Shown: positions 1 to 4,108 of the stretch, in pieces | How the letters are laid out: each line of letters opens with the position of its first letter | How positions within the stretch are numbered: position 1 is the first letter of the stretch | NCBI GenBank assembly: GCA_003482555.1 | Contig: DMYQ01000033.1 | Location: 19,223-25,204, forward strand | DNA length: 5,982 nucleotides | DNA from: Janthinobacterium sp. | GTDB lineage: Bacteria > Pseudomonadota > Gammaproteobacteria > Burkholderiales > Burkholderiaceae_D | Reading direction: 5' to 3' | Notes under the pieces: generated by a model | Seen by the model: only the letters and a program-made list of their open reading frames with translations | What the model was told of the DNA's origin: nothing | Database searches by the model: none | Made by a program: the position numbers and the translations under genes

Positions 1-22
1 CCGCATGCCGGGTGGTGTGGCA

Positions 23-50
23 GGGGACCGGTCAGCACGCTGACCGCCCC
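23..50. repeat. Short GC-rich palindrome left of the icd terminator
   Basis: GGTCAGC (30-36) and GCTGACC (39-45) form a perfect 7-bp inverted repeat around a 2-nt centre. GGGG (23-26) and CCCC (47-50) flank it and could extend the stem across a small bulge. No T-run follows on either side, so it is not an intrinsic terminator by itself. It could be a protein-binding dyad or part of a gene or element lying mostly outside the window. Confidence 0.45.
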
Positions 51-110
51 TACGCCGATCCCGCTCATCCCCGTCCCGATCATTCTCGTCCCCGGTTCGC
101 TGGCGGGGCG

Positions 111-147
111 AAAAAAAGCCCCGCTTCCCATGGGAAAGGCGGGGCTT
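111..147 (-). terminator. Rho-independent terminator of icd
   Basis: Read on the minus strand, a stem forms between 139-147 and 116-124 (AAGCCCCGC with its complement, 9 bp). An inner TTCCC/GGGAA extension lies between the arms. The seven A residues at 111-117 become a U7 tract at the 3' side of the hairpin. It begins 30 bp after the icd stop codon, as expected for a single-gene transcript. A third copy of the arm (GCGGGGC at 103-109) can also pair with 118-124, giving a competing hairpin. Confidence 0.9.
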
Positions 148-176
148 GCTTGACTTGCGTCAAATCTTAACCGTGA

Positions 177-1430
177 TTACATGTGCTCGATCATGACGTC
201 GCCGAAGCCGGAACACGACACTTGGGTCGCGCCTTCCATCAGGCGGGCAAAGTCGTAGGTCACGCGTTTCGAGGCGATCGATTTCTGCATCGACGAGATC
301 AACAGGTCGGCCGCTTCCAGCCAGCCCATGTGACGCAGCATCATTTCCGCGGACAGGATCAGGGAACCCGGGTTCACATAGTCCTTGCCTGCGTACTTGG
401 GCGCGGTGCCGTGGGTCGCTTCAAACATGGCGACGGAATCGGACAGGTTGGCGCCCGGCGCGATGCCGATGCCGCCCACTTGCGCGGCCAGCGCGTCGGA
501 GATGTAATCGCCGTTCAAGTTCAGGGTGGCGATGACGCTGTACTCGTTCGGACGCAGCAGGATCTGTTGCAGGAAGGCATCGGCGATGACGTCCTTGACG
601 ATGATGTCGCGGCCGGTTTTCGGGTTCTTGAATTTCGACCATGGGCCGCCATCGATCAGTTCCGCGCCGAATTCCTTTTGCGCCAGAGCGTAAGCCCAGT
701 CGCGGAAACCGCCTTCGGTGTACTTCATGATGTTACCCTTGTGAACGATCGTCACGGAAGGTTTGTCATTGTCGACCGCGTACTGGATCGCCTTGCGCAC
801 CAGGCGCTCGGTGCCGTCGCGCGAGACCGGCTTGATGCCGATGCCCGACGTTTCAGGGAAACGGATCTTGGTGACGCCCATTTCCTTGATCAGGAATTCG
901 ATGACTTTCTTGGCGCTGTCGGAGCCGGCTTCCCACTCGATGCCGGCGTAGATGTCTTCCGAGTTTTCGCGGAAGATGACCATGTCGGTTTTTTCCGGCT
1001 CTTTCACCGGCGAAGGCACGCCCGTGAAGTAGCGCACCGGGCGCAGGCAGACGTACAGGTCGAGCTGCTGACGCAGGGCCACGTTGAGCGAACGGATGCC
1101 GCCGCCGACCGGGGTCGTCAAAGGTCCCTTGATCGAGACGACGTAGTCTTTCAATACTTGCAAGGTCTCTTCCGGCAACCACACGTCGGGGCCGTACACA
1201 TTGGTCGATTTTTCGCCGGCATAGATTTCCATCCAGCTGATCTTGCGCTCGCCGCCGTAGGCCTTGGCCACGGCCGCGTCCACGACTTTGATCATGACCG
1301 GGCTGATGTCGACGCCCGTGCCATCGCCTTCGATGTAGGGAACGATAGGATTGTGCGGTACATTCAGCGAAAAATCGGCGTTGACGGTGATTTTTTTGCC
1401 GTCAGCAGGTACAGTGATATGTTGATACAT
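177..1430 (-). CDS. icd: NADP-dependent isocitrate dehydrogenase
   Basis: This enzyme oxidatively decarboxylates isocitrate to 2-oxoglutarate in the TCA cycle, producing NADPH in the cytosol, normally as a homodimer. The product has 417 residues (E. coli Icd has 416) and is collinear with it at an offset of one. Substrate-site residues are visible: S114, N116, R120, R130, R154 (in FRENSEDIYAG), Y161 and K231. Metal ligands are D284, D308 and D312 (in NGDYISD). The NADP-type cofactor set is present: H340, K345, Y346, Y392 and R396 (in GTAPKYAG and TYDFARLM), which separates it from NAD-type enzymes. S114 matches the serine phosphorylated by AceK in E. coli; whether AceK exists here cannot be seen. 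The start is fixed by GGAG at 1440-1437, six bases before the ATG. It is transcribed alone, with a terminator at 111-147 and an operator-like repeat array at 1547-1597. Identity is near certain. Confidence 0.98.
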   Translation of the reverse strand: MYQHITVPADGKKITVNADFSLNVPHNPIVPYIEGDGTGVDISPVMIKVVDAAVAKAYGGERKISWMEIYAGEKSTNVYGPDVWLPEETLQVLKDYVVSIKGPLTTPVGGGIRSLNVALRQQLDLYVCLRPVRYFTGVPSPVKEPEKTDMVIFRENSEDIYAGIEWEAGSDSAKKVIEFLIKEMGVTKIRFPETSGIGIKPVSRDGTERLVRKAIQYAVDNDKPSVTIVHKGNIMKYTEGGFRDWAYALAQKEFGAELIDGGPWSKFKNPKTGRDIIVKDVIADAFLQQILLRPNEYSVIATLNLNGDYISDALAAQVGGIGIAPGANLSDSVAMFEATHGTAPKYAGKDYVNPGSLILSAEMMLRHMGWLEAADLLISSMQKSIASKRVTYDFARLMEGATQVSCSGFGDVMIEHM

Positions 1431-1546
1431 CGTAATCTCCGAAGTGGGCGCACTGCAAGCGGCGGAAAACGACGCTTGCTGACGCGATCTGCAATCTGAA
1501 TTGCTTACAAAGGTATATCCAGGTATGGCTTAAAGTAGGTACAACA

Positions 1547-1597
1547 GTATGTCTTGCGTATGTCTTGCACCTCTAGTCTTCTATAAGACATAAGACA
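1547..1597. promoter_or_regulatory. Probable operator array of GTCTT/AAGAC half-sites between icd and rluE
   Basis: Five copies of one pentamer lie within 51 bp: GTCTT at 1551-1555, 1562-1566 and 1576-1580, and its complement AAGAC at 1585-1589 and 1592-1596. The first two sit in an exact 11-bp tandem repeat, GTATGTCTTGC (1547-1557 and 1558-1568), so they face the same side of the helix. GTCTT-CTAT-AAGAC (1576-1589) is a perfect inverted repeat. The array is about 120-165 bp upstream of the icd start and 105-150 bp upstream of rluE. Such clustering suggests cooperative binding by a dimeric regulator. Which family binds is not shown; a GntR-type TCA-cycle regulator is one possibility. I could not pick a convincing -35/-10 pair for icd or rluE. 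Confidence 0.6.
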
Positions 1598-1701
1598 GGC
1601 ATTTCACATTATGCACTAGTATTTTACAAGGCGCTACGAGTTTACGACAGCGGCGCGGCCTTCCACGCCGTGCCACCCCCTATTTTGCACCCGATACCCG
1701 C

Positions 1702-2268
1702 ATGCCACTCATACTATTTAATAAGCCATTTCAGGTTCTGTGCCAGTTTTCGCCCCAGGCCGGGCGCGCCACCCTGGCCGATCACCTCGCCATCCCCGGC
1801 ATCTACCCGGCCGGCCGGCTCGACGCCGACAGCGAGGGCTTGCTGCTGCTCACCGACGACGGCCGCTTGCAGCACGACATCAGCCACCCCGAGCACAAGC
1901 AGCCGAAGACCTATCTGGTGCAAGTGGGAGGCGTGCCGGACGCGGCCAGCCTGGCGCGCCTGCGGGCGCCGCTGAATCTGGGCGACTTCACCACCCTGCC
2001 CTGCCAGGCGCTGCACATCGCCGAACCGGAGTGGATCTGGGCCCGCACGCCGCCCATCCGCGCGCGCGCGGAACAGCCGACGGCCTGGCTGGCCATCACC
2101 GTGCGGGAAGGCAAGAATCGGCAAGTGCGGCGCATGACGGCCGCCGTCGGCCTGCCCACCCTGCGCCTGGTGCGCAGCGTGATCGGCCCGTTCTCGCTGG
2201 CCAGCCACCCCCTGCTGCCGGGCGAATGGTGCGAAGTGTCGGCGGACGAACTGGGCCGTATTGGATGA
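1702..2268 (+). CDS. rluE: 23S rRNA pseudouridine synthase RluE
   Basis: This is a RsuA-family pseudouridine synthase. E. coli RluE isomerises U2457 of 23S rRNA, and the same role is inferred here. The 188-residue protein has the catalytic loop GRLDADSEGLLLLTDDG near residues 39-54, with D41 as the expected nucleophile, and the family motif GKNRQVRRM at 137-145. Other stretches typical of RluE are ILFNKPF near the N-terminus, PPIRAR (117-122) and PTLRLVRS (152-159). It lacks an S4 domain and is shorter than E. coli RluE (217 residues) because the basic N-terminal extension is missing. No Shine-Dalgarno sequence precedes the ATG, but it is the first in-frame ATG and begins exactly where homology to RluE begins. 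Divergence from icd matches the E. coli arrangement. A different RsuA/RluB subfamily member is less likely. Confidence 0.9.
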   Translation: MPLILFNKPFQVLCQFSPQAGRATLADHLAIPGIYPAGRLDADSEGLLLLTDDGRLQHDISHPEHKQPKTYLVQVGGVPDAASLARLRAPLNLGDFTTLPCQALHIAEPEWIWARTPPIRARAEQPTAWLAITVREGKNRQVRRMTAAVGLPTLRLVRSVIGPFSLASHPLLPGEWCEVSADELGRIG

Positions 2269-2359
2269 GGCGACTGGGCGCCGGCGGGTCCGCGAAATAA
2301 TTTCAAATTTTTTTGCGATGCATGTCAACCGACAAGTATTTGCTCGCGTTATAGGCTCA

Positions 2360-2373
2360 GATTCAACTGAATC
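2360..2373. repeat. Small inverted repeat in the leader of the Ala/Lys-rich gene
   Basis: GATTC (2360-2364) and GAATC (2369-2373) form a perfect 5-bp dyad with a 4-nt loop, 33 bp before the ATG at 2407. It may be an operator or a weak mRNA hairpin. No strong sigma-70 promoter stands out in 2269-2400; TTATAG (2349-2354) is a possible -10 without a good -35. Confidence 0.3.
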
Positions 2374-2393
2374 ACTGTTTCTTAAAACATGTT

Positions 2394-2400
2394 AAAGGAA
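2394..2400 (+). promoter_or_regulatory. Ribosome binding site that sets the start at 2407
   Basis: The purine-rich AAAGGAA is well spaced for the ATG at 2407 and lies inside the longer reading frame that would begin at 2389. This argues against the upstream ATG. Confidence 0.75.
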
Positions 2401-2406
2401 TTCAAA

Positions 2407-2658
2407 ATGTCCAAAATTATCGCTGCTCTGGTTGCTTCCCTGTTCGCCGCTTCGGCTTTCGCCGCTGCTCCTTCGGCTTCGGCTGTCGCTTCGGCACCTG
2501 TCGCTGCTTCGGCTTCGGCAATGGCTTCGACCGCCGCATCGGCTCCAGCTCCTAAAAAAGCAAAAAAATCGCACAAAAAATCCAAGAAAGCTAAGAAAGC
2601 TGCTGCTTCGGCTGCCGCTTCGGGCGACGCCATGGCTGCTCCAGCTGCATCCAAGTAA
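2407..2658 (+). CDS. Small secreted Ala/Ser/Lys-rich protein of unknown function
   Basis: I do not recognise a named family. The 83-residue product opens with a signal peptide (MSKIIAALVASLFAASAFA, cleavage expected after residue 19). An Ala/Ser/Pro-rich stretch follows (20-49), then a lysine cluster (50-64, ten Lys plus one His) and an Ala-rich tail. Alanine makes up 35 of 83 residues and there is no Cys. The mature protein should be disordered, strongly basic and periplasmic or external. Composition loosely recalls the acid-shock protein Asr, but this is not evidence of homology. An in-frame ATG at 2389 exists; I chose 2407 because AAAGGAA (2394-2400) sits six bases before it and the signal peptide then starts normally. 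Codon use is unusual: 25 of 35 Ala codons are GCT and none GCG, unlike the GCC/GCG-rich neighbours, which suggests strong expression. It has its own terminator (2677-2703), so it is monocistronic. Confidence 0.85.
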   Translation: MSKIIAALVASLFAASAFAAAPSASAVASAPVAASASAMASTAASAPAPKKAKKSHKKSKKAKKAAASAAASGDAMAAPAASK

Positions 2659-2676
2659 TCGTTTTGGCTTCATGAG

Positions 2677-2703
2677 AAAGGCGGGCTTGTCCTGCCTTTT
2701 TTT
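2677..2703 (+). terminator. Rho-independent terminator of the Ala/Lys-rich gene
   Basis: AAAGGCGGG (2677-2685) pairs with CCTGCCTTT (2691-2699), nine pairs including one G-U, around a 5-nt loop. The T-run at 2697-2703 completes it. It starts 19 bp after the stop codon and separates this gene from DUF192. Confidence 0.9.
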
Positions 2704-2746
2704 ACGCCCGTCTTTTCCTTGCGCCCGATCGGCCAGCGACACGCGA

Positions 2747-2818
2747 TCAAGCTTGACGCCAGCCTCGCGGTCAACTTTGAAGTCGCCCTGGAGGCCAACC
2801 TTGACGCACGTGCCCGTC
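2747..2818. repeat. Three degenerate 24-bp units between two genes
   Basis: Units begin at 2747 (TCAAGCTTGACGCC...), 2771 (TCAACTTTGAAGTCGCC...) and 2795 (CCAACCTTGACGCAC...). The first two agree at 16 of 24 positions, and the first and third at 11 of their first 13. The period of 24 is a multiple of three. The stretch is open on both strands but has no start codon with a ribosome site, so I do not call a gene. It could be a decayed coding remnant with 8-residue repeats. The last unit carries TTGACG, used below as a candidate -35. Confidence 0.35.
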
Positions 2819-2830
2819 CCGTGGCTTAAT
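2801..2830 (+). promoter_or_regulatory. Candidate sigma-70 promoter for the DUF192 gene
   Basis: TTGACG (2801-2806, five of six to consensus) and CTTAAT (2825-2830, four of six) are separated by 18 bp. Transcription would start near 2837, giving a leader of about 25 nt. A promoter is needed here because a terminator lies upstream at 2677-2703. Confidence 0.45.
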
Positions 2831-2861
2831 CGCCCTTTCCGCCCCCGTCCCCTTTGAATCC

Positions 2862-3311
2862 ATGAAAATATTTTTGGCAACTTTGAGCGCAAGCGTGCTG
2901 TTGGCCGTCGCCGGCGGCGCCGCCGCGCAAAACCAGCAATTCGCCACCACCCAGTTATCGGCCGGCATGCACCTGATCAAGGCCGAAGTGGCCGTCTCGG
3001 AAGCGCAGCGCGAGCAGGGCTTGATGTTCCGCGAGAGCATGTCCGCGAATGCCGGCATGGTGTTCGTGTTCGACACGCCGGCAACCCAGTGCATGTGGAT
3101 GAAAAACACCCTGTTGCCGCTGTCGGTGGCCTTCATCGACGCCGACGGCAAGATCATCAACATCGAAGACATGCAGGCGCAGACGCTGGACAGCCACTGC
3201 TCGAAAAAAGCCGTGCCGGTGCGCTATGCGCTGGAAATGAATCTGGGTTGGTTCAAACAAAAAAATATCAAGCCGGGCACCGTGCTCGGCAACCTGCCGC
3301 CGCTGCACTGA
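2862..3311 (+). CDS. Secreted DUF192 family protein
   Basis: The 149-residue product starts with a signal peptide (Lys at position 2, a hydrophobic core to about residue 18, AAA then Q23 at the expected cleavage site). The rest is one DUF192 domain (Pfam PF02643). Its signatures are visible: REQGLMFRESM (50-60), GMVFVFDTP (65-73), CMWMKNTLLPLSVAFID (77-93), the IINIEDM strand and VRYALEMNLGWF (120-131), ending in a short GT-VLGNLPP tail. The family is a small beta-rich fold, common in bacteria, usually exported, with no established biochemical function; I do not propose one. Two Cys remain in the mature part (77 and 113). No clear Shine-Dalgarno sequence precedes the ATG at 2862, but the signal peptide begins right there and no upstream start fits better. 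It sits between two terminators, so it is probably a single-gene transcript. Confidence 0.93.
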   Translation: MKIFLATLSASVLLAVAGGAAAQNQQFATTQLSAGMHLIKAEVAVSEAQREQGLMFRESMSANAGMVFVFDTPATQCMWMKNTLLPLSVAFIDADGKIINIEDMQAQTLDSHCSKKAVPVRYALEMNLGWFKQKNIKPGTVLGNLPPLH

Positions 3312-3342
3312 GGTGCCCGTCAAACAAACAACAGAAAACCCC

Positions 3343-3381
3343 AAAAAAAACCCGCGCAACCGGAGTCGCGCGGGTTTTTTT
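3343..3381. terminator. Bidirectional terminator shared by DUF192 and rpsT
   Basis: CCCGCGC (3351-3357) pairs with GCGCGGG (3368-3374) around a 10-nt loop. Eight A residues (3343-3350) stand before it and seven T residues (3375-3381) after it, so each strand gets a U-tract and the stem can extend with A-T pairs. On the plus strand it ends the DUF192 transcript, whose stop is 31 bp upstream. On the minus strand it is the first intrinsic terminator after rpsT, about 140 nt past that stop. Confidence 0.92.
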
Positions 3382-3441
3382 ACATCGCCTGCGCAAACAT
3401 CGCCACCTCAAGGCATCATTGGATACCCTTGGAACGAAGAA

Positions 3442-3477
3442 AGCCGGCGCCATGGACCATAGTCCCCGACTCCGGCT
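3442..3477. repeat. Symmetrical two-stem hairpin in the rpsT 3' region
   Basis: AGCCGG (3442-3447) pairs with CCGGCT (3472-3477). Inside, GGAC (3454-3457) pairs with GTCC (3462-3465) around the loop CATA. The two unpaired sides between the stems are six bases each, so the element is symmetrical. It lies in the 3' untranslated part of the rpsT message. It has no U-tract, so it is not an intrinsic terminator; stabilising the mRNA 3' end or forming part of a 3'-derived RNA are possible roles. Confidence 0.5.
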
Positions 3478-3517
3478 CGCGCATCCGGCCGCCTGAGCGA
3501 CCGCACAACAACAGCAA

Positions 3518-3784
3518 TTAAGCGGACAGTGCTTTCAAAGCGGCTGCCAGGCGGCTCTTATGGCGAGCTGCCTTGTTTTTGTGGATGATTTTCTTGTCAG
3601 CAATGCGGTCGATGGTCGACACGGACGCTTGGAAGATTGCAGCGGCTGCTGCTTTGTCACCACCTTGAATCGCTTTACGAACAGCTTTGATAGCCGTGCG
3701 CAAGGTCGAACGTTGGGACGAATTGTGTGCGTTTTGCTTAACTGCTTGACGAGCGCGTTTGCGCGCTTGTGCGGTATTTGCCAT
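3518..3784 (-). CDS. rpsT: 30S ribosomal protein S20
   Basis: S20 is a primary 16S rRNA-binding protein of the small subunit body. The 88-residue product (E. coli has 87) is a basic, all-helical protein with the family N-terminus MANTAQARKRARQAVKQNAHN, the central AIKAVRKAI and the conserved block IIHKNKAARHKSRL near residues 66-79. The reading frame extends 12 codons upstream to 3820, but the ATG at 3784 is the real start: the family sequence begins there and AGGA (3794-3791) lies six bases before it. It is divergent from murJ. Its promoter is at 3931-3959 and its leader is about 140 nt with repeats. In E. coli S20 represses its own translation; a similar control is possible but not shown. 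Codons are those of a highly expressed gene. Confidence 0.98.
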   Translation of the reverse strand: MANTAQARKRARQAVKQNAHNSSQRSTLRTAIKAVRKAIQGGDKAAAAAIFQASVSTIDRIADKKIIHKNKAARHKSRLAAALKALSA

Positions 3785-3790
3785 GGAATT

Positions 3791-3794
3791 TCCT
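3791..3794 (-). promoter_or_regulatory. rpsT ribosome binding site
   Basis: AGGA on the minus strand lies six bases before the ATG at 3784 and decides the start against the longer frame opening at 3820. The palindrome GTTTGCAAAC (3813-3822) lies about 20 nt further upstream and could influence access to it. Confidence 0.85.
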
Positions 3795-3817
3795 AAAACA
3801 GGGTCAAAGTGCGTTTG

Positions 3818-3905
3818 CAAACATTAGTGTCTGCCAACCGGTGCGTTCTGTGCGTCTGCCGAACCATGTGTGCCAAACCAGTGCCTGTCAAACATTAGTG
3901 TCTGC
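3818..3905. repeat. 17-bp direct repeat in the rpsT leader
   Basis: CAAACATTAGTGTCTGC occurs exactly at 3818-3834 and again at 3889-3905, start-to-start spacing 71 bp. On the minus strand both copies are followed after a few bases by GCACT. Between them are weaker relatives: on the minus strand, GGTTTGGCACAC, GGTTCGGCAGAC and GGTTGGCAGAC. All lie downstream of the rpsT promoter, inside the transcribed leader. They may be RNA elements or the product of local duplication. Confidence 0.7.
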
Positions 3906-3908
3906 GTA

Positions 3909-3920
3909 ACAGAATTCTGT
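3909..3920. promoter_or_regulatory. Perfect 12-bp palindrome at the rpsT transcription start
   Basis: ACAGAATTCTGT is fully self-complementary and begins about 11 bases downstream of the rpsT -10, that is within the first 20 transcribed bases. It may be a repressor site overlapping the start, or a 5'-end element in the RNA. No regulator can be named. Confidence 0.45.
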
Positions 3921-3930
3921 ACAGCCTTCG

Positions 3931-3959
3931 ATTATAGCGATATTTTGCCGTCGGAGCAA
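3931..3959 (-). promoter_or_regulatory. rpsT sigma-70 promoter
   Basis: On the minus strand TTGCTC (3959-3954) and a perfect TATAAT (3936-3931) are separated by exactly 17 bp. Transcription should start near 3924-3925, leaving a leader of about 140 nt. Confidence 0.82.
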
Positions 3960-3999
3960 TTCTAAAATCAGTTTATTGGACAAAACGGCAGCAAACGGG

Positions 4000-4045
4000 G
4001 GCCGCGCGCCGTGAAAAACGGCTGCGCCGGCCCGCCGCGGGCCCG
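4000..4045. repeat. GC-rich imperfect hairpin between the divergent promoters
   Basis: GGCCG (4000-4004) and CGGCC (4028-4032) form the outer stem and GCCGT (4008-4012) and ACGGC (4018-4022) the inner one, with short pairing and single-base bulges between. CCGCGG and CGGGCCCG palindromes follow up to 4045. The tract lies between the rpsT and murJ promoters and is not followed by a U-run on either strand. Confidence 0.4.
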
Positions 4046-4071
4046 TCAATGCCAAATATGTGGGCGCGCCG

Positions 4072-4100
4072 TCTGCCGGAGGGTCGCGCCCGGCTATAAT
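4072..4100 (+). promoter_or_regulatory. murJ promoter with start at or next to the ATG
   Basis: A perfect TATAAT stands at 4095-4100, only 8 nt before the murJ ATG. The -35 position is poor (TCTGCC at 4072-4077 with a 17-bp spacer). Transcription beginning 7-9 bases after the -10 would start at or within two bases of the ATG, giving a leaderless or nearly leaderless mRNA. Confidence 0.65.
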
Positions 4101-4108
4101 CTCGCCCC

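Noticed and set aside
1..83. Possible partial minus-strand gene starting at ATG 83 (MIGTGMSGIG...) and running off the left edge
   Set aside because: Only about 28 codons are visible, with no recognisable motif. The same stretch is also open on the plus strand from 1 to 153, so openness carries little weight.
183..1499. 438-codon plus-strand open frame opposite icd
   Set aside because: It is the antisense shadow of icd, His/Arg/Asp-rich with no family motif. The minus strand encodes an unmistakable isocitrate dehydrogenase.
2291..2317. A-T rich hairpin (CGCGAAA with TTTTGCG) as a terminator of rluE
   Set aside because: The T-run is part of the stem and is followed by GCG, with a large A-T rich loop. 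This does not fit an intrinsic terminator.
2389..2406. Upstream ATG adding six residues (MLKEFK) to the Ala/Lys-rich protein
   Set aside because: The ribosome site AAAGGAA lies between this ATG and the one at 2407, and the signal peptide is normal from 2407.
3382..3496. Plus-strand coding in the rpsT 3' region (end of a frame from 3089)
   Set aside because: The frame begins inside the DUF192 gene out of phase, crosses a strong terminator and shows no motif.
3785..3820. Twelve-codon N-terminal extension of S20
   Set aside because: The conserved S20 N-terminus begins at 3784 with a well-placed AGGA; the extension overlaps that ribosome site.
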